Positions 1-12,185 of a DNA stretch of 64,000 bases are shown here, in pieces. Origin of the DNA: Paramacrobiotus metropolitanus (lineage: Eukaryota > Tardigrada > Eutardigrada > Parachela > Macrobiotidae). Each line of letters opens with the position of its first letter. The first letter of the stretch is position 1. The stretch spans positions 434,001 through 498,000 of the forward strand of contig NW_026570271.1 in assembly GCF_019649055.1 (NCBI RefSeq), read 5' to 3'. The notes under the pieces are model-generated. The model saw only the letters and a list, made by a program, of their open reading frames with translations, made no database searches and was not told the DNA's origin. Position numbers and translations under genes: made by a program.

Positions 1-551
1 TAACCACTAGTCAGCGCAAGTGGTGCCCGACGGTACTCCGCCTTGCTGAAAATCAGATCCACGCTCAATACAGATTCTGTTACTGGGGATCTGCTCTATG
101 ATTCCCTGTCCATCCATCGGACAAACACATTTGGGGATCGGTGTCTGCCAAGCGCAACAGGATGGCTTGCTATTTTAGGTTCCTCAACAAACAGACCGTT
201 CCGATCTGCTCTCGCCATCCCTTGTTAAAATTCCAGAATAAAAACGACAAGACAAGCGGTCAGTAGTTCACGCAGAAGAACATTTAATCCCCAACATAAC
301 AAGCACTTCAGATAGTCAATGGGTTGCATCCCAATTTTTTTTAAAATTTTAATGCGAAATAGCGCAAGCCAACGTTCAGGTGTTAATGCGCCATTTTTTA
401 ACTGCGAATTAAATTTGGTGCGAGTGAGTCGTTCTCTGACTCACGCTGACTGCCACCGAGAGCGGCCATTGACTCGACCATTAGCCTACTATTACAGTTA
501 TGATATGCTCTACTTTTTAATAATAATTTCATATTTTTAATTTCATAACTA
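1..551. other. No gene assigned
   Basis: I see no convincing coding region here. Short open stretches exist but break within about 60 codons and have no recognisable motif. Since the retrotransposon reading frame that follows opens at about 549 and begins in the middle of the reverse transcriptase domain, this stretch may hold scrambled upstream parts of that element, but I could not show it. Confidence 0.4.
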
Positions 552-1682
552 ATATACGCACGACAGAACAAAACTAACAACCCTCGTATGTGCAACGGTT
601 ATTACTATTTCGATATTGTCCTTCCTTTTGGTTCTCGCTCTTCACCGTTTCTATTCTGTCTAATTTCAGATGCAGTACATTGGATTTTTGTGAATGTCAG
701 TGGCCATATCTTTATGCTGCGCTATGTAGATGATTTCTTTTTTGCAACAGCACCTAATAAGCAACTCTGCTCCACGCTTATGATTAAATTTACCGAATTG
801 TGCACAGCGCTTGGTGTCCCTCTGGCTACTAAGAAAACTGAAGGCCCGTCTACCTCTTTGAAATTTCTTGGAATTGTACTTGATTCCGTTGCACAAACGT
901 TTAGTTTACCGCATGGAAAACTGAATGAAATCATTGCTCTTCTTAACACGTGGAAGTCTAAAACCGCATGCAACCGTACTGAACTGCAAAGCTTAATAGG
1001 CTCTCTTATGTTCGCCTCTAAATGCGTGCCTGTTGGTCGGCTGTTCACAAGACGGCTTATTTCGCAATTGTCACTGGTCAAGAGTGCAACTAAAAACGAA
1101 GTAAAGCTCGGTGAAGATTTCCAGAGAGATGTTGACTGGTGGCTTGAATTTCTCCCGAAATGGAACGGAACAGCTAAATTTCTTGAACCGGACTGGACTC
1201 GCTGTGATACGATTCAGTTATACACTGATGCGTCTGCTACCATCGGTTGCGCCGGATACTTCAGTGGAGCACGGTTTCAGATACGTTGGCCAGCCTTTAT
1301 ACTTAATGCACAGCTATCAATCGAGTGCCTTGAGATGATTCCCATACTTGTCGCTCTGACATTATGGGGACAACAGTTAAGCGGTCGGAAAGTAATTTTC
1401 CACTGTGATAATCTCGGCGCTTCGCAAGCTTGGGAACACTATAAATCTCGCTGCAAAGTTGTCCTTGAAATAATGCGGCGTATGGTGGCCATTGCAGCTC
1501 GGCTTAATTTCACAATCACAATTAAGCACATTTCCGGTATCAACAATAACATTGCTGATTCTCTATCCCGGTTTCAGATGAAGCGATTTACCAGCCTAGC
1601 GCCGAATGCAGATCTAAATCCGCTGTCTGTGCCGGAAAATGTGTTAATCGATCTTTACAATTATCATCTGCTTCGTCGTTAG
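552..1682 (+). CDS. DIRS-type reverse transcriptase/RNase H, 5' truncated
   Basis: This would copy the element RNA into DNA and degrade the RNA strand. Counting from the first ATG (588), the RT motif LPFGSRSSPF lies at residues 12-21 and the catalytic YVDD box at 46-49. RNase H follows with its acidic residues visible: D214 in LYTDAS, E249 in the LSIECLEM stretch, D274 in HCDN and D324 in NIADSLSR. The frame is open from 549, just after a TAA at 546-548. The upstream RT motifs (the first catalytic Asp and the fingers) are missing, so the protein is about half the usual RT-RNase H length. The ATG at 588 is probably not an authentic start. It overlaps the recombinase frame at its 3' end, as is usual in this class. 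Confidence 0.85.
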   Translation: MYARQNKTNNPRMCNGYYYFDIVLPFGSRSSPFLFCLISDAVHWIFVNVSGHIFMLRYVDDFFFATAPNKQLCSTLMIKFTELCTALGVPLATKKTEGPSTSLKFLGIVLDSVAQTFSLPHGKLNEIIALLNTWKSKTACNRTELQSLIGSLMFASKCVPVGRLFTRRLISQLSLVKSATKNEVKLGEDFQRDVDWWLEFLPKWNGTAKFLEPDWTRCDTIQLYTDASATIGCAGYFSGARFQIRWPAFILNAQLSIECLEMIPILVALTLWGQQLSGRKVIFHCDNLGASQAWEHYKSRCKVVLEIMRRMVAIAARLNFTITIKHISGINNNIADSLSRFQMKRFTSLAPNADLNPLSVPENVLIDLYNYHLLRR

Positions 1683-2527
1683 CTTGTCTTAACAAAACGG
1701 TTGAAAGTTTACGGTATCATCATATTGCACCTTCCTCTAGAAAAACTTATCGAAGTGGCATAAATAAATTTACTGAGTTTTGCCAGTTGTTTCGGTTATC
1801 TCCGCTGAGCATCACAGAGGACGTAGTAGTACGGTATATTGCATTCCTTTTTAACTGTGGTATTTTTTATTCGTCTGTTAAAGTTTATTTATCCGCTCTT
1901 CACAACTCACTGAAAGAAAATGGTACACCTATTGACTTCAGTACACCGAATATTTCACAATGCCTCACCGGTTTTAAGCGCTTACGAGGCACTAATGTTG
2001 ATAGCAGATTGCCAATCACCATCGATCACATGCGCATCATCAAGCTCAATATTGATCGGTCAGCTATTTTATCATCATTTGAAAAACAATTATACTGGTG
2101 TATGTATACCTTGTGTTTTTTCGGGTTTTTACGCATTGGTGAGGTTGTACCGTCACTTGGTGGTCATTCACTACGTTTAGCGGACATATCATATCAGAAA
2201 TCGAAGCTCATTATTAATCTTCGGTCATCTAAATCTGATCAGTTTCGTGACGGATGTCGGATTTATTTGTCGGCTACTAATCGGTCAGTCTGTCCTGTAC
2301 GGGCGATGCAAAATTACTTAAGACTGCGGAGAAGCCTAAGAATTTTGCACAAAGCCCTGTTTGTCACCTCCAACGGTTCACCTGTTACGAGATCTGCTTT
2401 TGCTCGCGTGTTAACTTTGGCAATGCACGGAATTCCCAATAGTCACCTTTATACTCCGTACAGTTTCAGAATAGGAGCTGCCTCTTGCGCTGCAGCCAAT
2501 GGATTTGAAATGGACCTTAAAATTTGA
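1679..2527 (+). pseudogene. DIRS-type tyrosine recombinase, C-terminally truncated
   Basis: The N-terminal SAM-like part begins around the SSRKTYRSGINKF motif (about 1733-1771), upstream of the first in-frame ATG, so the frame shared with the RT overlap is the likely start. The catalytic core shows the first Arg in FLRIGEV (about 2122-2142) and the second in YSFRIGAAS (about 2458-2484). In the family the latter box is normally H-x-x-R; here a Tyr stands in the His position. The frame then stops at 2525-2527, before the GRW-type segment and the nucleophilic Tyr normally found 20-40 residues later. I therefore expect it to be inactive. Confidence 0.75.
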
Positions 2528-5404
2528 AAGGATTCTGTTAACACAGTTTTCGACTCAATTTCGTTTTTAAAGTAACCAGGTAAAAAGCGCACAGTTTCTA
2601 TCGTCGGGTGTATCTGTGTCTCGTCCGGTGTTGGTGTATCTGTTGGTGTATCTGTATCTTCAAAACAGCTGCCATAGTATATACAGACAGTTGATTTTTC
2701 CCGCTTACACGGGTTCGGCATGTTTTGAAATGTCTCGTGCAGTACGGTGCCGGTTATTTTCGGAAGCGCCGCCCTTTCAACTTGTTACGTGGTGCACCTT
2801 GATCGACCGGGTGCGTCTAGTAATATTGTAGAATATTGATCCGTAATAATGGTATCGCTTTATCAAGTGCGAATTTACGATTGAATGTGTGATAACAGTA
2901 CGATGGAATTACCTATGCAGGTCTTTGCAAGCAGACACTGCTGTATTCAAACCTACAAAGATCATCAATGATGTGCCATGCAGGTGCAACCGTTGCAGAC
3001 TGTTTGTTTAGTACCAGTACTGTATTTTTGAACCGCGGTCGAATTCCCACTTTTTGTGCTGTAACTTCCGTAAGTACGAAGTTCTTCACACAGTAACGGT
3101 GCAGACTGCCAGAAGAGTAGAGACAGCAGTACTAATGTTACGTTTAACATACGTAGCGTATTAAACGGACTGCGTTAATGTTCATTCGTTTATTGTGTCT
3201 CAGTTTACTTTTCATGGGATTTTGTTTATGGAATTATGTGATTCCGTGTAACCGCTTGCTCTTCATGCTCGTTTAATTTTGAACGCGCTGCAAAAAAACG
3301 GACGAAGTCAACAGGTAGTAAAGATCTGTGCATGCAAATCATGGTTTCTCTGCATAAGCAGTTACTAAATAATTTAAGGATAACTGAAACTCTAAAATAT
3401 CGGTTTGCATAGGCTTCGTGTTTACGAACATTATGTAGTACATCGTTTATTATCACCTGCAATTGATCAATACATCATATTAATATATCTATGTTTATTA
3501 TTATGTTTGCTATTTATTACTATGTGATAAAATTGTTTTCAGTATCCTTGATTTGGATTATTTCTGTAAATCTAAGCATCGTGAAAGTATCTCTTGTCTT
3601 TGTAATGGTAATAATAAATGAACGCATAAACGGAATCCGATGGCTTTGTTAATTGTATACTTTGTAAGATCTTTGTTAAGTTAAAAAAAATGCTACAACT
3701 CTGGTTCGGTGCATAAAAATCTTCGTACTAATCTACGTTTATGTGTAATATCTGAAAAAAGAGCGTTACGCGGTGAGACCTTTATTACAGCGCACAAATT
3801 AATGCTTCTAAACTTTTTCGAATATTTTTACAGCAATAACTCCCCAACCGGATGTTGCGCGTACAAACTATTGTCACGCCATCGTCTACCAAACATTTGG
3901 CAACTGCAGAATGTCATAAAACAATGCTTTTCAAGTTTTGGTGCACGTACAGTACATTGTACCTGTAATTAGTACCTTTTACGGTGATTAAACCGAGGCG
4001 CTTCTCGTAAGATGCAGCGAATAAGAGGATTTTATGGTGTCCCCTGTCCAGTAAAACGCGATTTTAAAACATGCGCGCTGCAGTGTGATAATACGAACAA
4101 GACCTACGCTGTTATTTTCAACTGTTCAACTTGACACGAGTTATTAATATTGTCGAGATAACGAGTTAGAACGCAAGCCTGAAGCGTAATTAACCGGTTA
4201 CTTTCTATCAGAAAACATAAGTAACTCAAACGCAACTCAAATAAAATCTCTATAATATCTTTCATAATGTCTGTGATAAAATAACTTGTGGTATACCGGT
4301 AACCGCAGCAAGTCATAACATAACACTACGCACGAAAGAGATGCGTAAGTACATACATATTCTTCAAACTGTCTTCCTTATAATAATAGCATAGATATCA
4401 TGCAATTTAATCCGCATAATAAAATTTTTTTCCTTTCCAATAAACCTAATCTTAATTTGTTAAGCAAATTTACCGCGGTGATGCGCACATATGTAAATGC
4501 AGTACCGTATAGGTATCTGTGAATGTGCAATTGTACGTGATACGTAGTTTAACTGGTAGTGGGGTGTTTTTTTTTATGGATAACGTATTAAACTACAGAG
4601 TACTTGTACACTGCCTGTAACTCCTGACTCTACGGTGGGCTAATTTTCCCAAATGAATAGTTTCAAGTTATACCAGAGGGTAGCAGTACATGATTCTCTT
4701 ATTGTTTTGATGGCGTCAGCAATGCAACGGCTATCCTTTACTTCTATACTATACTTAACACTATGAAGTATATTGTACTTGTTGTAGGCCCGAATCACAA
4801 AATTCCCGTGTGGAGCCTTCTTCGTTAAAGCAACATCGAGAAACGGAAATCGCAGCGATTACTTGGAGTCCTATAGTGACAATATGCATTGTACTGGTAA
4901 GGGCGGAGATTCCCCTGCACAGCCGCCGTTCGTAAGCAGCCAAGCCGAAATCCGGGGAGCGCAAATTTTGAATGCAATCTTGTTACTGGCGAAGCAGCTC
5001 TCCCCCGTCCCGGAAAGAAGCCCAGAACAATGCAACATCGTGCTAGTGCCACACCAGCCAGTCGAGTTGCCATTGCATCCTGCCACGTTGATGTCCACGT
5101 TTTGTTATTTTTGCACTCGGATCTGTACTGATTGTGGAATTTTTCTCATCTTGTACTGATTGACTGGCACGGAACAGCACGTGTTAGCGCAAGCGGAGTG
5201 GAGAAGTGTCCGCATTTCGGAGGAATTCCAAAAGGTAAGTAAATGTGTATGTGTTAATTACTCTTTTCCGCACTTTCTCATAGTTTTCATCCCTGCATAC
5301 ATTTAGTTACACAAAGTTATACCTTCTTGGCACCGTGCACAAGTTGTTTCATAAGATCCCCCCTGTCTAATTTCTTTCTATCCTTCAACTTTGACGCGAC
5401 AATC
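2528..5404. other. Long stretch without recognisable genes
   Basis: AT-rich DNA with only short open frames. A more GC-rich patch at about 4800-5160 is open for about 100 codons on the plus strand and for 75-82 codons on the minus strand, but none resembles a known family. AAAAGGTAAGTAAATG at 5229-5244 looks like a good splice donor, so a non-coding or 5' exon may end there. No terminal repeat of the neighbouring Polinton was found here. Confidence 0.4.
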
Positions 5405-5775
5405 TCAAGATTCTTATTGTCCTACAAAGTGCATGGCGCCGCACCAGGTGCATTCTGACTTTCGCTTCTTTACTTTCCCACGTGCTCTGTATGACAATTT
5501 CAACATTCCAGCTGCCTAATTACTGTCTTTCTTGCAATTCTGACGCGACATTCTCAAGTTTCCTTCATGCTTGAGTCAACATTTTCAAGAATCTTATTGT
5601 CTTACCGTCTTGCTTGGCGCCACGCCAGGTGCATTCTCAAGATTCCAGCTGCCTAATTACTGTCTTTCTTGCAAGTATGACTCGACATTCTCATGTTGCT
5701 TTTATGCTTGACGCGACATTTTCAAGATTGTTATTGTCTTACCGTCTTGCTTGGCGCCACGCCAGGTGCATTTCT
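5405..5775. repeat. Minisatellite, period about 137 bp, about 2.5 copies
   Basis: The blocks GCTGCCTAATTACTGTCTTT (5511 and 5648) and GCTTGGCGCCACGCCAGGTG (5612 and 5749) both recur at 137 bases. A diverged third copy of the second block (GCATGGCGCCGCACCAGGTG) stands at 5431. The array lies just left of the Polinton genes and may belong to its terminal region. Confidence 0.75.
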
Positions 5776-5949
5776 ATAATCCTTACCACATGCTGCATAA
5801 CATTCCACCTGTCTGTCTCTTAACTGTTGCTTGATATTCCGAGATTTTCTAAACACGTGACACGATATTTTCAAGCTTTTTTCATGTTCGACACGAGATT
5901 CTCAACTTTCCTACATGTTTGACGTGAAAACCGAGTCGCTGCTGATTGT

Positions 5950-6195
5950 GCAATCGCAACTTTTTAGATGATAACACATGGTTCAACTTCATCGGGCGCA
6001 ACTTTTTTTTTTTTGCGGAAAGTGATATCAGATGGTACAACTTCATTGAGCACAACTTTTTAGATGATAACACATGGTTCAACTTCATCGGGCGCAACTT
6101 TTTTTTTTCGGAAAGTGATAACAGATGGTACAGCTTCATTGAGCACAACTTTTTAGATGATAAGACATGGTTCAACTTCATCGGGCGCGCCTTTT
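5950..6195. repeat. Tandem repeat, period 94-96 bp, 2.6 copies
   Basis: The unit begins with TTTTAGATGA at 5961, 6057 and 6151 and includes the phrase ACATGGTTCAACTTCATCGG followed by a T-run. It ends about 40 bases before the first Polinton ATG and could be part of the promoter or terminal region. The 99-codon open frame on the minus strand is a product of the repeat and is not a gene. Confidence 0.85.
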
Positions 6196-6237
6196 TTTTT
6201 CTTTTTTTTACATTGTGTTCTTTGACTGAAGGCCGCT

Positions 6238-7379
6238 ATGGGACGATGCAAGGAAGTTCCGGTACGAAACCGGAGTCGCAGAACAATCTTAATGGATAAA
6301 GAAAAGTCACCTGTCCTTTCAACACCAAGATCGTCTGCTTCATTTAGCGGACAATGTCCAAGATGCGGAACGATGGTTGTCAAGCCTTTAAGCGCACATA
6401 TCTTGCAACACTGCTCGTATCTTTCCAAGAGTTTTAAAGAATTCGCAAAGAAAGAATGTTCTGCGGCTAAACGGGCTGTGGATGCGCTAGAAACGCTGCA
6501 CTATCCTGGAAAGCGGTTTGTTAAGCAGTTGGATAAAGTTACCAGTGCTTTGGCTCATGGTTCAGGTGTTCGCGTGGCGAGAACATTCCATGCTGACCAA
6601 TACAATCGTTATGTAACGGACCGGGATTTTACCGACTCTTGGTCGCTCAGCAATCTTGCTGCATCGCTGAATTGTGTCAACTTGAAGAGTCTTCTTCAGA
6701 TGCTTGCAACGAGAGGCAGCTTCTTGATTCCTGTGTCAACAACAAACAAGCAAATGCACAAAGATCTCATTTTTCATGTGTCCGTGATGGTGCTAATCAA
6801 TAACGGTAGGGATTCGTGTTACGGTTGTAACGATGTCATGTCATGTCATGTCTTTCGTAGGCTCAGAAATAAAAATCATGTTCTTCAATCCAAGTGGCAA
6901 GAAGTGCTCGTCCAAATTCATTGGCCGCGCCTTCATCGAAGCTGTTCTGGATGAGTCTAAGCCGTACCCTGATTTGTACAACTTTTTCCATCAACAATGG
7001 CCGGAGATACCTAAAGACTTTCAGCACCTGCTGCCGGACAGCGTACAACATGGTGCAACATTGTTCAGTGAAGCATGCACGCACTTGTCTCGTTATTTTA
7101 TCAACACCACTTTGGAAAAGATAAGCATTGATATTTTCTTTCTTTATTCATTTTTGTATTATGATTTCTGTACAGGTTGTTTCTGGCCAAGATATACGAT
7201 TTGCCATGCGTGACACAGCTGTCGAAATCCAGCTGTTTGGTTGGCAAATGATTTACTCCCGTCATACAACGTTGGAAAAGAGCAATGCCCTGCGTAACAA
7301 GATCCAGAAGCAAATTGGCTGCCACTACATTCTAAATTTGGTCACAGATATTAGGTATGGCACAGAATTCTACGTGTAA
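6238..7379 (+). CDS. Polinton zinc-finger protein of unknown function, three exons
   Basis: I do not recognise the family. Exons 6238-6805, 6861-7120 and 7176-7379 join in frame into about 343 residues. Near the N-terminus CPRCGT...HILQHC (about residues 39-58) looks like a C2HC zinc finger. The middle is rich in alpha/beta-type sequence without a clear motif. Intron 1 (55 bases) has GT-AG ends. Intron 2 (also 55 bases) has a normal acceptor (CTGTACAG) but starts AAG/ATAAGC, an unusual AT-AG intron or a mutated donor; unspliced reading ends at 7213. An alternative GT-AG intron 7376-7414 would skip the stop and fuse this protein in frame to the polymerase that follows, so it may be the polymerase N-terminus. 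Conserved position directly before polymerase B is the only functional hint. Confidence 0.6.
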
Positions 7380-7463
7380 GCAGTACTCTAGCTAATCAAG
7401 GGCTTCTTTTGTAGTTCTGAGCCTTCAACATTGAATCAAGTGGATACTAACTACATTGCTGCC

Positions 7464-10400
7464 ATGGATCATGATCTCATGGATAACGACAACGACTTTG
7501 ACGACTACGGATATAATTTCGATGAATTCTACAATCCTTATTCACCGCCTGGTAGTCCATTCAACTGGTCGCAAGTCTACACACCACCTCAATCGCCAGC
7601 CACACAATCCGATGAAGCGCTTGAACGTATGGAGGTTTGTGTGGAAGACGTTTTGGATGCAGGCGAAAATATTCAGTCAGGTGGTGCGGAATCGATGGAC
7701 GTCGATACGCAGGATAACGACGACGATATGGAAGAAGCTATCGTGGCAAATCATGTTCCGTCCCAGGAATCACTCAGTCGACCCGTTCAGGAAGATCCTT
7801 CTGTTGACGTTACTGAATCAGGTCAATCCATACCTTCGGAATCGGACTGGTCTAAAGTTTTTACCCTCCAGAAGATAAGTCACAACCACAACAAGAAGTT
7901 CAATCACCATCAGTATTTCTACAGTTTGAAGATCAAGTCACTGCCGCAAGAATTTGATACAGTAACTTCCCCAGAAGCGCTGCCTGAAGTGTTTAAGGCA
8001 GTCTGGAAAGCTTGCTCAAAAGATTTGCTGCCGGACGATGCTGTTTGCTTAACATTGTTTACCCGGACTATGGAGAATCCAATGCACCTGAAAATGCAAT
8101 TCTTCAGCAACTTTAACCCGCGCGACCTGACAGAGATGGTAATGAAGATCAACTCGGGTGGACTTTTCTGCATTGATGATTCTCTGAGGCTTGTTATTCA
8201 ACGTACGGTCATCCCCGCCGGAGGTGCTGCTGTGCGTAAGCATATTCACTCGACACACGATAGGAAACGGTTTGCGCGCTCCATTGTGCAGGTTGATGTC
8301 GGCTATAATTTGTGTTTGCCTGCATGCCTTGTGCTCGGACGGTTTTTTCACGATCCTTCAAAAAATATACGAAACTGGAAGCAACTGACTGATAAAAGAG
8401 ATAAGAAACTGCAAGAACTCGCAGCGGAACTAGTGGAAGAAGCGGGACTTACTGTCGGAACAAAGTTTTCCTTAAACGACATTGAACGTTTCCAAACAAC
8501 TGTCCTTAAGGGGTTCCAGATCAAAGTTGTTGGAGCCGAGCAGGGGAACATCATAATTGCCAGGTGTCCCGAAAGGCAAGGGAAGCTGAAAACCATCTAT
8601 CTTCTGTACGAAAATGGCCATTTCGATCTGATAACCAGTCCATCCAGGTTTCATCGACGTGGGTATTATTGTGAGTTGTGTGACAAGGCATATGTTCAGA
8701 AAGAAAAGCATCGATGCCAAGGTAAATGCACCAAATGTTATCGCCCAAGAGAGGTATGCGTCGAGCCTGAAGAAACTAGCAGAATCTTGTGCACGGATTG
8801 CAATCGTGAATTCAATAACAACAAGTGCTATGATCTACATAAGAAAGCACGCAAAAACGGTCGGCCATACTGTACGGAATTGTTCATTTGCCCAGATTGT
8901 GGAGTTTTTGTAAGTCTACTCAATCGGAAATTCAAGAAGCACGAATGTGGTGAGATGTTTTGCCATCCATGCCAGGAGTGGGTAGATCAAGCCACGCACA
9001 AGTGCTATCTTAAACCGTTGGAGCCTCGTACCCATGGATCGAGTTCAAATTACATCTTTTTCGATTATGAAACTCACTTGGACGCGGAGGGGGTCCATCG
9101 GCCTTGTTACGTCGTGGCACAATACACAAGTGGAGAAGAGTTTCGCTTCCCTCCAGATAATGTGCCAATGGAAGGTTACGACGTTCAGAAAGAGTTTGAC
9201 CAATGGGTTTATTCAGAGCAACATCGTGGATACACCTTGATTGCGCACAACTTTCGCGGTTACGACGGACACTTTTTACTTTTTTACCTTTTGGAAAACA
9301 ACCTCAAAGGAGTTGAAGTCATACGACGCGGGAGTCAGCTTCTTGATCTCCGTTACCCGGCTTTGAAAATCAGGGCGCGCGACACTCTTAACTTTGTCAT
9401 GACGAAATTATCCAATTTTCCGAAGGCTGTTGGTCTGACCGATTGCGAATCCAAAGGCGATTTTCCTCATCGCTTTAACAAGCCGGGAAACTGGGACAAA
9501 GTGCTTCCGTTTCCCGCTGTCGATGATTACATGGTAGGCGGCTTGAAGCGAGCGGATCGCAGAAAGTTTGAACAGTGGCATGCAGAAGAGAAGGAAAAGA
9601 AAGGTAGGTTTTTTTTTTTAATATCTCATGTTTTAAAGGGGTTTTCGATTTTCGACTGGAAATGTCCGACTACTGTGCAAGGGACGTTACTTTACTGCGG
9701 AAATGTGCTCTCCAGTTCCGTGAAAATTTCATCAAGATGACCAACGTCGACCCGTTTCAAAACGTTACCATAGCTTCCGCCTGTCAAACGTATTACAAGA
9801 CCAAACTGCGGAAGGCTAAAGAAATTGCCGTGATATCTGCAAACGGTTATCAGCCGAATCGAAAGACAAGCGCCGAAGCAACGCAGTGGCTTGAATGGAC
9901 CAGCATGAGTCATCCAAACATCGAGCACGGTAGGAATGGTAAAGAGCGGAAAATCAATCGCTACTTCGTAGATGGATTCGATCCGGACACAGACAGTGTA
10001 CGAGTATAACGGCTGCGTACATCATGGGCACCCGGAATGCACCAATGAAGATGACCGGGCACCGTTCTCTTTGAAGAAAATGTCAGAAGTGTACGAGCAG
10101 TGGATACGTAAGAAACTCTTTTTGGAAGGAATGGGTTATAATGTGGAAGAGAAGTGGTCTTGCGAGTGGTTACGTGAAAGAAAGGATCCGGATATACAGC
10201 AATTCCTCCTAAACCAGAATCTACGTGATCCATTGCAACCGCGCGATGCATTCAAAGGTGGCCGTACCAACGCTTCGTGTTTGTTCAGAGAAGTCCAAGA
10301 TGATGAGCAGATTTTGCATTACGACATCGTGTCCTTGTACCCGTTCGTCAACAAGAAAGCTGAGTATCCAATTGGACATCCGAAGATCATCGTGTCCAAC

Positions 10401-11778
10401 TTCAAACCTGTGACGGAATATTTTGGCTTGGTCAAATGCAAAGTTCTTCCACCTGCAAGAATTCGATATCCTGTGTTGCCTGCCACCTTCAACGGTAAGC
10501 TTGTGTTCACTTTGTGCCGGACTTGTGCTGAAAACGGAATAAACGACTACTGTTCGCATTCCGATGAGGAAAGAAGTTTTGAAGGAGTATTTTGCACTTC
10601 GGAATTGCACATGGCGCTGCGACAGGGTTATCAAGTGCAGGAAATTTACGAAGTTTGGCATTGGAACGAAAAGCGTGCGGGTCTATTTCAAGAATATGTG
10701 GACAAATTCTTGAAGGAGAAGTTGGAAGCAAGTGGATTCCCCGCCGGCTGTACAACGCAACGTCAAAAAGAGTTGTATGTTCAAGAAGTTGCCTTGCGCG
10801 ATGGAATTCTGCTAGACATTGATCGCATTGAAGATAATCCCGCAAGACGTGCAGTTGCCAAGTTGATGTTAAATTCATTTTGGGGCAAGTTTGGCCAAAG
10901 AGACAACTTACAGCAGACGGTGTTCATCTACTCCGTGAAGCAGTATCTGGATTTAGTCAGATCCAAATCTGTTGATATACAGAGCGCTCACGCCGTGACT
11001 CCAGAGTGCATGATGGTTACTTACTCGCAGAAAGATGACTACAACGAAGGCAGTAACTGTGCGAATCTTGCCATTGCCGCTTTCACTGCCAGCCATGCCC
11101 GCATTCAGCTTTTCAGAACCATGGCCAAGCTTGGACCGCGCCTTTTGTATTTTGACACAGACTCTGTCATCTTTGTTCACAAAGAAGGCAAATGGCTTCC
11201 AGAAGTCGGTAATGGACTTGGTCAATGGAGCAGCGAGTTGAAACCAGATGAATATATTGTACGCTTTGTCTCCTGTGGTCCCAAAGTCTACAGTTATGAA
11301 ACAAACACCGGCCGGATTCAGCTGAAAGTTAAAGGCATGACTCAGAACGGGTACACGGAAGATGTCTTGAACGATGATCTGCAGCGCACTGGAGAGAACC
11401 TTGACTTTGACAAGTTGACCGAAATCCTGAAAGGCGCTACAATGCCGGTACGTATCAGTTATGTTATTAAATTTCTTTTAGTTTCTTATTGATTCCAGTG
11501 GTTTAACACAGGTTGTGTACCCTGAGTACATTAAGCGGAACTTTAAAGCTCAAGAGATTTCCACTGTCCGCTTGAAGAAGCATCTGCGCATGGTGTACGA
11601 CAAACGGGTTTTGTTGGAAGATTTCACCACAGTTCCGTACGGTTTCAAGAAGCCGGTAAGGAAGACACTGCTTGAGCAGACTATAGTTCAGATGTCTATG
11701 GAAGTTAAATGCTGTGCGACACTCAGGATATCACACTTGTAATTCATTATATGTACACAGGACCCGCAGCCGGCGTGA
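7464..11778 (+). CDS. Protein-primed type DNA polymerase B (four exons, one frameshift)
   Basis: Replicates the element; Polinton polymerases belong to the protein-primed B family. The proposed start is the ATG at 7464, though the frame is open from 7415. An acidic N-terminus is followed by a cysteine-rich zinc-binding region (about 8660-9010). Exonuclease motifs are FFDYETH (9057-9077), HNFRGYDGHF (9247-9276) and YCARDV (9668-9685). Polymerase motif A is HYDIVSLYP (10318-10344), motif B LMLNSFWGKFGQ (10862-10897) and motif C YFDTDSVIF (11149-11175). Introns fitting GT-AG and frame are 9604-9638 (35 bases), 11448-11511 and 11656-11760. With the last one the protein ends at TGA 11776-11778, overlapping the next ATG. 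A frameshift lies at about 9995 inside a run of AC/AG dinucleotides: the GFDPDTD side and the VYEYNGC side are in different frames. Without repair of that lesion no full polymerase is made. Confidence 0.93.
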
Positions 11779-12185
11779 TGGATTTGTATCTGGAGGATGC
11801 CACAACCATGTGGTACGAGAACAAGCGTGACTCGTACATGGGATTCCATAAGAAGTCCAAAGCCATTACCTTCTGCAAGACGTTTTCGACCGAAGGAGAC
11901 CAGCGCTTTGTGTATACTGCCATGGAATTATCTGCACCGATCGTCTCGCGTATACTGGAATGCATTTCTGACGACACTGTTCAAGAGTTACTGGACTCTT
12001 CTGTTTTGAAACGTAAGCCGATGGATCTTTTCTTGCATGGTGACGGGACTGATAACTTGAACATAACATTCAAAACTGGGAGATTCTTCTGTATTTACTT
12101 CTCCCAAACCAAGAACAAGCATGTGGTTAAGTTTGCGCATGATAAGTTCTGCACTATCTTTTCAACCATCCGTTCGCTCTACTGA
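11778..12185 (+). CDS. PC4-like two-module protein, paralogue 1
   Basis: A 135-residue protein starting at an ATG that overlaps the polymerase stop (TGATG). It has two similar parts of about 60 residues, each a set of alternating hydrophobic strands closed by a short helix-like segment (APIVSRILECI near residues 57-67; the second near the C-terminus at TIFSTIRSLY). Four further genes of this element (13091, 22024, 22631 and 23237) share that plan. The best of them match the spacing of the PC4/p15 transcription-coactivator domain, a single-stranded-DNA binder. For this member the match is weak and rests mostly on its architecture and context. Confidence 0.45.
   Translation: MDLYLEDATTMWYENKRDSYMGFHKKSKAITFCKTFSTEGDQRFVYTAMELSAPIVSRILECISDDTVQELLDSSVLKRKPMDLFLHGDGTDNLNITFKTGRFFCIYFSQTKNKHVVKFAHDKFCTIFSTIRSLY

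Larger units (their letters stand above)
552..2527 (+). mobile_element. DIRS-like tyrosine-recombinase retrotransposon fragment
   Basis: Two overlapping reading frames encode, in order, reverse transcriptase/RNase H and a tyrosine recombinase. That pairing defines the DIRS/Ngaro/PAT class of retrotransposons, which integrate with a recombinase instead of a DDE integrase. The element is cut on both sides: the RT lacks its finger motifs, no gag-like frame is seen upstream, and the recombinase ends before the segment that should carry the nucleophilic tyrosine. No split or inverted terminal repeats could be found by eye. Confidence 0.85.

Noticed and set aside
4863-5159. 98-codon plus-strand and overlapping minus-strand open frames
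   Set aside because: Open on both strands in a GC-richer patch, no motif, no splice or promoter support.
5405-6195. CRISPR-like array
   Set aside because: Repeat units are directly joined and 94-137 bases long without unique spacers; the sequence is eukaryotic.
5882-6299. Open frames with repeated KLNHVLSS or WFNFIGRNF peptides
   Set aside because: They are translations of a non-coding tandem repeat.
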